A DNA stretch of 64,000 nucleotides from Hypomesus transpacificus (GCF_021917145.1 NC_061070.1:14468772-14532771), one strand, 5' to 3'; positions 22,101 to 54,192 are shown, counted from the first letter of the stretch. Made by a program: numbers and translations. Notes: generated by a model from the sequence alone, not told the origin.

Positions 22101-22667
22101 CTTAAAAGAGTGACCGTAATCTGTCTCCCCCTAGTGACCGCCTGGCGCTCCTGCAGGTCAGGTCCATCCTGCAGCACCTGGGGCTGGACAGCACGTGTGA
22201 TGACAGTATCATAGTCAAGGAGGTATGTGGCGTCGTGTCTCACCGCGCTGCTCAGCTCTGCGGAGCCGGAATGGCCGCCGTGGTCGACAAGATACGAGAG
22301 AACCGCGGGCTGGCCACCATGGACATCACCGTGGGGGTTGACGGAACACTCTACAAGCTCCACCCACAGTGAGTCGACAGGTCTCAGTCACATCCCCACT
22401 CCACACAGACACAGAGTCATTCAAAAGACTCAGCGTGTAATTAATGACACGCAAAAAAGCAGCATAGAGGATTAAAGTTGAAAAGGTTCTCCTTTTTCCT
22501 GATGATAACTTCTGTTCTTCTTCTGTAGTTTCTCCAGAGTGCTCCAGGAGACCGTCAAGGCCCTGGCGCCACAGTGTGAGGTCAACTTTGTCCTATCAGA
22601 GGATGGCAGTGGGAAAGGTGCGGCCCTCATCACCGCAGTAGCACGTCAGTCCTGTCGGGAGACATGA
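16122..22667 (+). CDS. hkdc1: Hexokinase domain-containing 1 (18 exons, 917 aa)
   Basis: Exons: 16122-16184, 17166-17328, 17446-17597, 17723-17842, 18114-18209, 18336-18435, 18721-18904, 19044-19199, 19562-19795, 20017-20324, 20545-20693, 20810-20929, 21030-21125, 21211-21310, 21549-21732, 21849-22004, 22135-22368, 22529-22667. The 2754 bases give 917 residues, the length of human HKDC1. It phosphorylates hexoses using ATP and has two fused hexokinase halves. The N-terminal helix [18 protein letters not shown] matches mammalian HKDC1 and suggests binding to the mitochondrial outer membrane. The N half has [12 protein letters not shown] and [15 protein letters not shown]. The C half has [24 protein letters not shown] and [13 protein letters not shown], so the catalytic Asp is present in both. 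The final residues VARQSCRET are unlike hk1. The exon 5 donor (GGG then gttaga) is weak. Exons 7, 8, 12 and 17 contain tracts nearly identical to hk1. Exon 1 and order before hk1 favour HKDC1 over a second HK1. Confidence 0.94.
19320..19509 (-). repeat. tRNA-derived SINE in hkdc1 intron 8
   Basis: Second clear copy of the family at 10620-10809, also antisense to the gene. The A-box region is near 19490-19504. The B box (ggatcgattcccc, near 19447-19459) has one change from the usual GGTTCGANTCC. The tail reads gtaaatgtaaatg. Confidence 0.85.
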
Positions 22668-23548
22668 CACAACACAAAACACTGCATTATGTGACTATGT
22701 TACACCTCATAGTTACCAGCAAAATACAACTTGTGACTGCAATATAATCCGTTCATTTATGACTGGAAACAGGTGTGACGTGGGATCAATATTCTCTGAA
22801 AAAAGGGCTGTCCAGGACTGACGAGTTGATCATTTAATATGTATTCTGATCACTTGTTATGTTTCCTTAAAATATCATTGATTTTGACTGGACACATACT
22901 GTAGATACGAAGGGAGGATACAAAGAGGCTGAGTGAGAGAATAGAGAGAGAGAGAGAGAGAAAAGTAGATGCAGTCAGGAGGTGTGGGGGAAGATGTGGA
23001 GGAATGGAATGGATCAGAGCTGGTCAGATTAGAATGTCCTGATAACACTGTTGAGCTTTTGTCACAGTATGGTGGGAGGAATCTGACGAACTCATTCCTG
23101 TCAAAGATGTTTTTGAAATAATTATACAAAAAAATTAGAAAATTGTTTGATGAGTTGTTTTGAAAATGTTATTTTAGTTATAAAATTGTTATGGATGTCA
23201 AAATCAAGCGCTCCATCCCATCCAGGAAATATGACTTGGGGAAAACCACTTATTGAACAATTGTCCTTTCTTCAGTACAAACATTTCATAGGCTAGGTCA
23301 TGGGCTGTGTAAGTGTGTTGAGTATGAGTGCCAGTTTCATAAAAGGAACTATTTGTGTATTAACTATATGAATATTTTGTATATTGTCATACACTACAGT
23401 AATTTCAAACCAGCAGAGGTTCCAGCCTATTAAAATACCTGTGAAAGAACATTATCCTCAGTTTTCTTTTTTTGGGTGGTCTTACTTCTGATAGCAACAT
23501 TTACAATGTGCTCCATCCAGTCCAGCAGCGTTAGGAAGCAGGCTAATC

Positions 23549-23628
23549 TGAGTCAGGGGGATTATGGGTAGCCAGATGGAGGTGACGTCACCAGGACAAC
23601 AGCAGGCACACTGGGATAGGCTGACTCA
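23549..23628. promoter_or_regulatory. Candidate enhancer: AP-1, CRE, AP-1 cluster
   Basis: TGAGTCA (23549-23555), a 12-bp palindrome GGTGACGTCACC containing a perfect CRE (23581-23592) and TGACTCA (23622-23628) lie within 80 bases. GGATTA-type homeodomain motifs flank them (ggattatggg near 23559 and ccataatcc near 23632). The cluster is about 2.6 kb upstream of the hk1 start codon. Function is inferred from motifs only. Confidence 0.35.
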
Positions 23629-25275
23629 TCTCCATAATCCGTGTTAGATGTAGCAGCAGCGACCTAGCCTGCACACGCACACATGCAAGCACACACACAC
23701 ACACTTACGCTCCAGTGCTGCTATTGCCCATTGGAGAGGCTGGGTTGACCTGTCTGTACATAGACACATACACACACAAATATACGACATTCTAACCAAA
23801 TTGTGGGGTTTTTACATTTTTCTTGACTTATCTATTTCTTCGAATGAGTCAGTACTTTTCCAAGGTGTACAACAAAAATGCCAATCTCTCCCATTCATTT
23901 GGAATTCAAGCTCCTTGTTTGTTATGTGGCAACAATACGAGCTTTGAGTCAGAGATATCACAATGGCATGAGCATAACTGGTTCTGACGGGCCTGCAGAA
24001 AGGGACCTGCACTGGTCCGATGCTGTGGTCAGCATTGGTCACAGTCAGCTTACGTAAGAACTGTTTCTTAAACCTTGATCAATCCTAAACTGGAGAAGTG
24101 AGTGAGTGCCACTGGCTGTGGGATTACCTCATATTCAGGAGGAGGAGGAGGCTGCCTGCCCAGCTATGGAGGGAGAGGAGGACACAGTACCACGAGCTAC
24201 TGTACGTACTGTACCACTGTATCTGTATGGACACTGCGTTTAGAAGTGTTTTGTTTAGTTACATTGAATTCATCGGAAGTAGTGATAGCTGCTTCATGTG
24301 ATTAATTACTATTGTTTAAGTATTTTGTAGCATTGTGCAACAATGTGTTTTATGCAGCACTAATATAAGTGTAATGTGACTTAGAACTGTACTATTTGTT
24401 CACGCCAAAAGTAGAGAAGAAAATACTCTTGTGAGAAACATGTAATTTCTGGTTAGGTATCCAGAGTAACAGATAGTTAAATACACTCAACGACATCTGG
24501 CTACAACATCCAAGCCACTGGTTATCCCTAAACATCTTAGATAAAGTACAGAACAACATTCCTCCTACTATCCACCGTGTCAACATAATGCATATGGTCT
24601 CCATGGTGACTGTAACTACAACATACAGGACGTTATCGCTATGCAAATGTTGTTGCCTGGGATGCAGCATTGATGAGGGAACAGCTGGTCATTATAATGG
24701 ACTATATCCACAGTCAAGCTGGTGATGACATACTTTCACCTTGAATCTAAAACAGTGGGATGGATTAAGTATTTAATATGTTGACAGACCTGATTTGCTT
24801 AACTTTTTAGAAAGGTCTGACCGGTCAGACCACCATTTAGTATTTAGTATGTTTCTGCATCTGAACATCTGAACACTGGCAGGACCTATCCTTTTATAAA
24901 TGTCTTAACTGTTTTAATGATGATTAATGGTAGTTTAAACCAACCTACAGCCAATACCACAAGTATGTACTGAAGCCTCCTTAGGCTGTGTGGAATGGGG
25001 AGAGGGTTCTGGTGAATGTTCTATTCATGGGTGATGATGATAGACAGCTGCTGTGTTCTGGCCAGCTGAGGTAACGTCTATCACGATCCCTCTCACACAG
25101 ACTTTCTTACACTGTACGCTGTACACCAGAGCCACTTTCACTCATGCACACAGCCTATCTTAATCAGACACGTGAGGGTGTTGCTATGCTACCATTACTC
25201 AGCAACATTTGCAGTGACCTTGGGAGAGAAAGCTGAGAAGGGGGGAAAGAAGGAGGAGAAATATGTGTGTGGGTT

Positions 25276-25398
<123 letters not shown>

Positions 25399-25853
25399 TC
25401 TTACAGAGGTGACATAAGGACATACAAGCCCCAGTTAGCATGAGCAGCAGTTTCTAAGCTGACCTCTCAGCGTCTCTTCCACTCCCTGACACACCCTCTT
25501 TCCAAGAACCTGAGAGTCATCACTGCTCACAGGGGACATGATGAAACTGTGTGTTTCCCTGTCAAAACTATTGTAAAATAAGGCACCACACAGGATTGTC
25601 TAAACTACTCCTCTTTCACTCTCCTTCACATCACTTCCTCCCTCCCAGTCTCCCTCCTTTCTCTTCCTGAGCTCAGTGGGGTAGCTCTCCTGGGAGGCCA
25701 CAGCGCTAAGATACTAGCCTATCACAGCAGGGCTCAGCCCAGCCCCTGACAAGCTGTCCAATCAGAGCCGGGAAAGAGGGCAGGGCTTATTAATTTCCCC
25801 ATCCAGTCCCCCAACCACTCCCCCTTTCTCCACCCCACCCCGCTCTTACTGCC

Positions 25854-25968
<115 letters not shown>

Positions 25969-26197
25969 TGACTCAACTTACTGCCTCTCCTACTTCCTGG
26001 CCTCACACAAACACACATACACACACAGACAGAGAGGCTACAGAAGCGTGGAGTTCGCAACATCTCTTGTTTGGATTAAACCCAGAAGCTTTTCATACAT
26101 CATCGAAGACAGAGAGAACCAGAAACATCAGTATATCTTTTTTTTGTTCTTTCTTTTTCTTGTTCTTCACTTGTGTGTGGCACCTGGGTGGGACAGG

Positions 26198-36082
<9,885 letters not shown>

Positions 36083-38288
36083 AGGCATTGAACGCACACT
36101 CACACAAACTCACAAACACGCACACGTGGAAACACGTCACACATTTTCACCCCATGCCAGACTCTTGACCATCAATGAGCACACCCCAGACGCCTCTGAT
36201 CAAAACATACTTATCACCTCGGGGTGTGTCCCTACGTGGATGGGTGTATTTGTGCTGATCAAGCTTTAACTTCTGTCGCTTCTTCTGCTGCTCTTGCCGG
36301 TCTTCTGCGGTGTTTGTTTATTTGTTAGTATTTTAGTAAGTGTGTGTGTGTGTATGTATGGTTGTATGTGTGTGTAATATGCATTGTAACAAGGGACACA
36401 GAGGGTTCTGTGTTTTAGTTTCGAATTTAAGACATAAAACTTCTATTTTCTGTATGTATATTAGCAAAAAAGGGAATATTGTTAATTAAAGCTTCTAAAA
36501 CCTTGCCCGGGTAAATACGTACACAATCAGTATGTTATTTATCTTCTTTTTTTTACCACATCAATGTCTTGTCATCATGACAGCTAGAGGATATTCATAA
36601 GGTTGGATATGTCACTGAATCTCACCAAAATGTGAGATATATTCTCAGCAAGGGGTCCCTATGTATATTTTTTCATGATGTTGAATTTCTGTACTTAATC
36701 GCTCCTGGGGTAGTTATGGAAACACCTTTAAATGTCAAAAAGAGGCTTTCTGCAGTCTTGCAGAACTGGCTCAACCACTCCTGCAAGTCTATATCTTTAA
36801 AGTTGGAGTTAGGATGCACTTTCTACAGCAACATGGAACCAATCAAGTTGTCCCCAAAAGTGCGCCTTGAGTATTCCAAATGTTAAATTATTAAGCTTTT
36901 CACTGTTTCACAGTGGCATCTAGCAAAACAAAGAGTTATATAACAATTATATGTGTTTATCAACCAAAAATTAAAATTCCAACCAGACACGAGTGTGTAA
37001 TGCATCGAGCATCCGTTAGCTTTGCTGAGCCCAGAACCATTACAGGACTGAGAACTACAACCTGCTGTTGTAGTTGATGATGTCACAGGATGAATGCATG
37101 CCTTATATGGTGTCATAAAATGTAAACTTTATAGTATTTTAAAGTGCACTACACGTGGCCCAGGAACCATAAAAATGATACCAAGGAATGTAATACATTT
37201 TATTTTGATGTGAAACTTAATATGTGGCTGTTGCTACTCATCATTGAGCACCTACATTTTTACCCTGGTAATATTAAATTCCACCTCATCTCTTAACATC
37301 TAAGTGGTAATGATTATTTTTTATAATGTTGTGCATAAACAATTTATTCTTGACAAGGTTGTTTGCCAGTACAGTACAATTTACACATAACCAGCTTTTT
37401 ATACTACAGTGGTTCACAGTATTTCACAACACTATATCTTACTCTGTATGAACATATTATTAAACAACACTTGATTTGAATGACTTTCAAAGTTATGAAC
37501 TGTACAACTGCCCTATATATAGAAAAGACAGCAATATTTAATGTACACAACCTACACAACAGCAATGCCCTGTATTGTAGCAAAACAGAAATAACAGTGT
37601 ATATTCTTCTAAGCACATGTATTGTTACTATGGCACACAGATAGATGTTCCAATTTTTCGTAACACAGCACAATCCTGCCAATTCACTGTATTAGTAGAC
37701 CTGAACTGTGTTTTCCTATAATTTCCATTCAGACACTTAAAGGAATGCTTGTCAGACAACACCCCCCCCCCCTTTGCCAACAACCAACAACCAACCCCAC
37801 CTCCTAAACCCCCCAACCCCCACACACCTACACACACACCTACACAACAAAGAAACACACATACTGTTTACTGTTTACTGATTACTATAAGAGCCAAAAG
37901 TTCCCTATTACCATGTAGGTGCTGCTGGGACTCACTAGTTGACAGAACTATGAATTCCCCATCTCAAACAGGGTCATCTCTTTCCTATGTCTGTTGCTTT
38001 TGTGAAGAGGTCATAAAGGTAAGTGTTACCCAGCACAAATTCAATCCTAACCGTTTTTTTATTTAATCTTAACACTTTAGACGGATGTGTTATCAGTGGA
38101 GACAAACCAGGAGAATTTCCCTTTGGAGGTTTGGTAGAAAGGGAGGCTGTTCAACTCACAGTGGAGGCTAACTGTATTATTGTGGTGTAGAACAGCTCAG
38201 AATGTGCAGCAGCTTTCAGACTCTATCTATATCTCAGTGATCTAATGGAACCTGAACCACAGTTTGCCCTGCTAGCTCATACATTATA
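36083..38288. other. hk1 3' UTR and intergenic DNA before Tc1 copy 2
   Basis: No coding exon is seen. The first part should be the hk1 3' UTR; attaaa near 36485 is a candidate variant poly(A) signal. A C-rich, CA-rich stretch occupies about 37760-37860 (poly-C near 37762-37771). Nothing else is recognised. Confidence 0.45.
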
Positions 38289-39949
38289 CAGTGCCCTCCA
38301 AAAGTATTGGAACAGTGAGGCGAATTCCTTTATTTTTGCTGTAGACTGAAAACATTTGGGCTTGACATCAAATAATGAACGTGAGACCAGAGATCAACGT
38401 TTCAGCTTTTATTTCCATGTATTTACATCAGGATCTGATGCACAACTAAGAAAATATCACATTTTGTTTGAATCCACCCATTTGTCATGTGAGCAAAAGT
38501 ATTGGAACAGATATACTTAAAACATATTTAAGTGAATAAGACTTAATATTTAGTTGCAAATCCTTTGCTTTCAATAACTGCAGCAAGTCTGTGACCCATT
38601 GACGTCACCAAACTTTTGCATTCTTCCTTTTTGATGCTTTCCCAGGCTTTCACTGTAGCCTCTTTCAGTTGTTGTTTGTTTTGTGGGGTTCCTCCCTTCA
38701 GTCTCCTCTTAAGCAGGTAAAATGCATGCTCTATAGGGTTTAAGTCTGGAGATTGACTTGGCCAGTCTAATACCTTCCATTTCTTGCCCCTGATGAACTC
38801 CTTTGTTGTTTTGGCAGTGTGTTTTGGGTCGTTATCTTGCTGCATGATGAAGGCTCTGCCAATCAGTTTGGTTGCATCTTTCCTTAACTTGGCAGACAAA
38901 ATGTTTCTGTAGACTTCCGAGTTCATTTTGCTGCTGCCATCATGTGTTACATCCTCAATGAAGATTAATGAGCCCGTCCTAGAAGAAGCCATGCAAGCCC
39001 AAGCCATGACATTACCTCCACCGTGTTTCACAGATGAGCTTGTGTGTTTGGGATCATGAGCAGTTCCTTTCTTTCTCCAAACTTTAGCCTTTCCATCACT
39101 TTGGTAAAAGTTAATCTTTGTCTCATCAGTCCATAAAACTTTGTCCCAGAATTTTTGAGGTTCATCTCTGTGCTTTTTGGCAAATTCCAGCCTGGCCTTC
39201 CTATTCTTCTTGCTAATGAGTGGTTTGCATCTTCTGGTGTAGCCCTTGTACTTTTGTTCATGAAGTCTTCTGCGAACAGTAGATAGTGATACCTTCACTC
39301 CTGCCATCTGGAGGTTGTTGCTGATCTCACTAACAGTTGTTTTAGGTTCTTTCTTTACAGCTCTCACAATGTTTCTGTCATCAACTGCTGATGTTTTCAT
39401 TGGTCTACCTGTTCGACGTCTGTTACTTAGTACACCAGTAGTTTTCTTCTTCTTCAGGACATTCCAAATGGTTGTACTGGCTATGGCCAATGTTTCTGCA
39501 ATGGCTCTGATTGATTTTCCATCTTCTCTAAGACTCACAATTGCTTGTTTTTCACCCAAAGACAGCGCTCCGGTTTTCATGTTGTTTTCACCTCTGAATA
39601 CAGTCTGCATAGACAAAACCTATCTTACCCAATCTGAACCTGAGTGTAGACATTCAGTGGTATTTATTGATTGAATAATGTATGTAATAGGACACACCTG
39701 GGCAACAAAACACACCTGTCAGTCATATGTTCCAATACTTTTGCTCACGTGACAAATGGGTGGGTTTGAACAAAAAGGTGATATTTTCTAATTTGTGCAT
39801 CAGATCCTGATGTAAATACCTGGAAATAAAAGCTGAAACGTTGATCTCTGGTTTCACATTCATCGTTTGATGTCAAGCCCAAATGTTTTCAGTCTACAGC
39901 AAAAATAAAGGAATTGGCCTCACTGTTCCAATACTTTTGGAGGGCACTG
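38289..39949 (-). mobile_element. Tc1/mariner transposon, copy 2 (1661 bp)
   Basis: Same ends, length and orientation as the copy at 2130-3790. TA target duplications lie at 38287-38288 and 39950-39951. Inverted repeats are 38289-38509 and 39728-39949. The transposase frame is open throughout. The small number of differences from copy 1 points to recent activity of this family in the lineage. Confidence 0.95.
38543..39580 (-). CDS. Tc1-like DD34E transposase (345 aa, open frame)
   Basis: A cut-and-paste transposase acting on the terminal repeats of its element at TA sites. I chose the ATG at 39578-39580 (MKTGALSLGEKQAIVSL) because it aligns with the usual start of Tc1 transposases; another in-frame ATG lies 10 codons upstream. 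The N-terminal paired-like helix-turn-helix part (residues about 1-110) includes the linker GRPMKT. Copy 1 has GRPRKT here, the expected AT-hook-like form, so this copy has lost an Arg. The catalytic triad is complete: WTDETK, QQDNDPKH and SPDLNPIE, with 34 residues between the second Asp and the Glu. The C terminus is AAVIESKGFATKY. Length is normal for the family. Whether the protein is active is unknown. Confidence 0.95.
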   Translation of the reverse strand: MKTGALSLGEKQAIVSLREDGKSIRAIAETLAIASTTIWNVLKKKKTTGVLSNRRRTGRPMKTSAVDDRNIVRAVKKEPKTTVSEISNNLQMAGVKVSLSTVRRRLHEQKYKGYTRRCKPLISKKNRKARLEFAKKHRDEPQKFWDKVLWTDETKINFYQSDGKAKVWRKKGTAHDPKHTSSSVKHGGGNVMAWACMASSRTGSLIFIEDVTHDGSSKMNSEVYRNILSAKLRKDATKLIGRAFIMQQDNDPKHTAKTTKEFIRGKKWKVLDWPSQSPDLNPIEHAFYLLKRRLKGGTPQNKQQLKEATVKAWESIKKEECKSLVTSMGHRLAAVIESKGFATKY

Positions 39950-40241
39950 TATTTTACAAAGCCTAGTCACACACAACAGCACCACAACATGACTGCAGCT
40001 GCAAGGCTAATAAGGCTTGGTGCTCGAGCCAAGGGACTGTTCTACATACCCCAGTACCTATCGATTTCCATTAACCACTGTTCAGTGCTTTCTGTGAAGT
40101 ACATCTTGTCAGCTTGACTGTGTTTGAGCATTCATGTTTGGACAATTTGACAACAAAAATAAAGTAGTGGTCAGGATTTTGATGACTGAGAACATTTGGA
40201 CATCCCGAATGTTAAGCCCTGCTGTGTTCCCATTGCTAACC

Positions 40242-43218
40242 TCAGGCCTTGATGAGTTTGTATTGGCTGTCCTCTTGCCCTGCAGAGCTGGGGGGGACAA
40301 CAGTGCTGGGAGTGTCAGTGCGGTAACTGCGTGTCATGGTCATCCTGAAGGTGTGCGTGTGCTGCAGCTCCATCTTGTCCTCTTCCGACACGGTGACGAA
40401 AGGACACCAGCTGAACGCATGGCGGAAGCCTGAACGGAACCTGGAAAAACACACCAGTGGTGAACGTCGAATGTACATATGTCTGTCTTTCTTTTACTCG
40501 GAGTGTTGGAGTACATGCATGTGTGTTTGGGGATGTGTATGCCGATGCTTTCAGCCCTGGCTCTGTGTGCACGTGTCTGTGACCACCTACCTCTGGTTGA
40601 GGCAGCAGTAAATGATGGGGTTGTACATAGTGGAGCTCATAGCTAGCCAGAAAATGGACAGATAAACCTGCTGGATATACTGCTGCTTGTAAATATCTTT
40701 GTTGAAGATGGCCAGGATAAAGTAGAGGTGGTAAGGCAGCCAGCAGAGTGCAAAGGTCACCACCACCACCATCATCATCTTTACAACCTTAAGACAAACA
40801 AATCACCAACACAACACAATGTCAATATATTGTAATGATCCCTGATAATGGGGTGGCTGTGCAGCCACTGAATGAACAAACAACCTGTGCATGTGTGTGT
40901 GTGTGGGTGTGTGTACCTTGCGTTTAGCCTGGATCTGGTTTTGGTAGTGGTCAGATGCTTCTCCAGGGATCTTGCTTCCCCACAGTGTCTGACCTATTAG
41001 ACTGTAGGTCACCAGCATCACCAACAGGGGGAGCAAGTAGATCAGGATGATCACAGCAATCTGGTATCTAGGTGGACAGGGATACATGATGTTAATGCAC
41101 ATAGAAGCACACAGGCAAGGCGAATCACTACAAATTCTCACTGTAGTAAGAAAGTGTTACGTTTGTCTACGTGTGTTAATAGTTCTTTATGTCGGTGGGT
41201 TCATTTGTGGGCCTGCACCTTCCTGACTACAGTATTTGTTTGTTCATGTTTATGTAGGTTTGCATAGTTTTTTTTTGTTTGGGGGGATCCCATAAATGTG
41301 AAGTTTTTCATAATGAAAAAAATCCAAAGAGCTTGATATCATTTAGCGTTAAATTTAAGTTCAATTTTTTTTTATTTCAAACATAAATAACATCTATATG
41401 GAGGATAGCAAAACAAATCTTCAGAATCTTACATGGATTTTGACATTTTTAGGGAAACCCCGAGAACTACAGGTAATTTCAAACACTATTTTTGCACATG
41501 TTTGTGTCTATGTGTCCATGGTGGAGTGTATGTGTGTGTATATCTTACGTGAGGTGGTGTTTGCCTCCGTAGTCATCAGGCCAATCCACCATACAGACAG
41601 TGCGGGGGTAGTAGAACCTGGTGATGGAGTAGAAGCACTGGGGAAACGCCAGTGAGAATGCCACAGCCCAGATCAGACCAATCACCACTTTGGTGGAAGT
41701 GGAAGAGAGGCGAGGCTTCAGGGGATGGATAATGGCCATGTATCTACAGGGTGAAGAAGCAAGAAGAGGTCAGGATGAAAGAAAGGGGTCAGATTAAATG
41801 GGTCATGGAGGGTTAGAGAGATGGAAGGGTGTTACTCATTCTCCAACAAAAGACACGTGTAAGGTACTCTAAACCAAAAAAAGTGCCGGAAACAACAGTC
41901 AAAGCTGTGTGTGCGGGAAACCCACACAATACAAGATGATTGCCATTAACTTTTAATTGAGTAAATCATTTACAACTGTATGCTGAGTGTACCAGATTAT
42001 ACATTTGAGCAGAATGGACTGATAGGAAATGATACAGCACGCGTGTGTGACTTAATCCTTTTAATGTATTGAAAGTACAGTTTTTGTATTGAGCACTGTG
42101 TTCAGGATTCTGAGAACGATTGCTGTTCAGTTCGAGTGGACTGATTACTGAGATATTCTTATCTTCTGGTGACCAAGAGTGAGCACAAGAGGACATTGGA
42201 GGGGACAAGCAAGATAATGATAATATAACTGTATGGTTAGCCTACTAAACCCTTTCATAAACTCAATCTCACAAGGAGCAGGTCAATGTTTCCAAATTAA
42301 AACTTCATTGTAGATTCTTGTAATCGTTTTTATTGTGATTTTGAATGAGATATGTCAGATGCTATTAAACATAATCAAGGTATCTTCATCATCGATTAAT
42401 AAAACATTTATTGTTAGGGACTGGCCGCTTTTTTCCAAGCACTTAGTCTGAGAGCGCTCCCACCAGGGAAACAGGGAGACTAAAATGTGATAATGCGTAA
42501 AGTTATGGCATCATATAAAGACGCAAGATATTGCAGAGTGTGGAAATTGTGCCAATAAATAAAACTGGTTGAAAACGATATTGATTACTCCCTTAGCTGA
42601 CATGGAGCAATGACTGCAATATAAATAGATTTGCCAGACCTTTAAAGGTAAATGCGTTTGCCATGCTTACATGCAATTAATGTATAACCAAGGCTTTATC
42701 TCATTGCAGCACAATGACATAATGTGAGCATGTCAATTAAGTGAATAATCTGTTTAGTCAGTTCCATAATGTCCTAATACATAAATAACCATTATACATT
42801 TCAACCATGCAAAATGCGCTTACCTGTCAACGGCAATAGCTGCCATAGAATATATACTCGAAAACATTGCTGTAATAGGAAAGAAGTTCTGAAACTTGCA
42901 ATACCCTAACCCAAAATACCAGTCGTTGTGTAATGCATAAACGAAGTTGAAAACGGTGTTGAATATAGCCATAGATACATCCGAAAAAGCGAGATTTACT
43001 ATGAAATAGTTGGTTACTGTCCTCATTCTCTTGTGTGCCAAAATAATCCAAATAACGGTGACATTTCCCGTAACGGACACAATGACTATTAACGAATATG
43101 CAATGGCCCAGAGAGCCACTTGCCAGTCTGGTTGTTCAAATAGATTGATGGTCGTCTCGTTACCATCATCTTCTAAAGAAAATGTGGTTGCAAAATGCGG
43201 TTGCGAAGTTGTATCCAT
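40242..43218 (-). CDS. tacr2: Tachykinin (neurokinin) receptor 2 (5 exons, 378 aa)
   Basis: Exons, in transcript order: 43218-42824, 41743-41549, 41067-40917, 40787-40591, 40440-40242. The 1137 bases stay in frame, giving 378 residues (human NK2R 398). It is a seven-transmembrane receptor for tachykinin peptides such as neurokinin A, coupling mainly to Gq at the plasma membrane. The start is ATG at 43216-43218 (MDTTSQPHF); there is no signal peptide, and NETT is an N-glycosylation site. Family marks are [35 protein letters not shown] with the DRY Arg codon split by intron 1, [14 protein letters not shown] (TM6) and [18 protein letters not shown] (TM7). The five-exon layout is the usual tachykinin receptor one. 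NK1- and NK2-type features are mixed in the sequence. Position between hk1 and tspan15 decides for tacr2. Confidence 0.92.
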
Positions 43219-44155
43219 GTCTTTGTCACTCCGCAAAAATATTTATAAAATACACCAATGAAAAAAATTCTGTAGCATTTTTTAGGCATTGACATACACC
43301 ATCCGTTTGGTTCAGGACGCCAGCTCTCATGGAATGTTCATAACGGCTTACGGTAACGGTAAGTGCACTCCAGTGGCGCGTGCGTAAAACGGAGCTTCCA
43401 CCTCAGCTCCATTCGCACAACTATGAGAGCTGCGCGCTTCTAACTTTGTCCGTAAACTAGGGACGTGTGTGTGTTTGGCGGTATTTGTGTGTCCCCATCA
43501 CATGGACTACCAAATGGATGACCGAAGCCCTTGCACTTATAAATTGAATGTATTAGCCGAGTGCATAAGTGTTCTTACTTCCAGTTCTTACTTCAGCCTT
43601 TGAAAAGCCTAGTGCAACCACGTACTACTTAGACAAAACAAAATCCTTAAAACCACCAATGCTAAGGTTCAGTAATAGTATGGGAAAGAGAATCTCCTTA
43701 CAGTTATCAACAAACATAGTATTAGGTCTACTAATAGGTCTATTGCATTAAATTACTGAAGACTTAACAACACCGTGGAGCTTAAAGTTGAACTTTGCAT
43801 GTTGAAACATGAAGCTATGAAAATATATCAGCCTATGTAGCCTACCATATTCTTTAGGTAATTATTTACAACGGCTAGACTATAGGCTACAGCATGTAAA
43901 TATGAAATGAGTTAACTACACTGTCATGTCCTACACATGGAAATATTGACCCATGGCATGCTACCAAAAAAAAATTAAACAATCCTAATGTCTTTTTGTA
44001 GAGCTCAATTCAGTGTTAAATCCCGATTACCTAATAAATGCATCTGTCAAAACAAATGCCGTTGCGTGTGGGACAGCGCGCAGTGCGTTCCAGGTGTGAC
44101 GAATGACAAACAGGAAGTTCGTGTTGGAGTGTGGGTAGCGAAGATTCTATCAAAC
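43219..44155. promoter_or_regulatory. Shared upstream region of tacr2 (-) and tspan15 (+)
   Basis: The two start codons are 937 bases apart on opposite strands, so this stretch must hold both 5' UTRs and probably both core promoters. No CpG-island-like run, TATA box or coding exon is obvious. Confidence 0.5.
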
Positions 44156-53991
<9,836 letters not shown>

Positions 53992-54192
53992 GTCGGTTGG
54001 GAACCTGGCTGCTAAAAACATAATATTGAGAGGTGGATGTCTTAATATATTTACCCCAAAAGCCACAGAGGTTGGCTGTCTCCAACCCTACCATACCCCT
54101 AAACCACTATTACTGAAAGGTGCCTTGAAAGGTGTTGCACTGAATATCTTCTTTCATCTAAGAGGGGCTTGAAACCCTTCTGTTGTTCTGAT

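Noticed and set aside
36883-37858. Short frames after hk1 on both strands
   Set aside because: No splice signals, family identity or codon bias; AT-rich or C-rich intergenic sequence.
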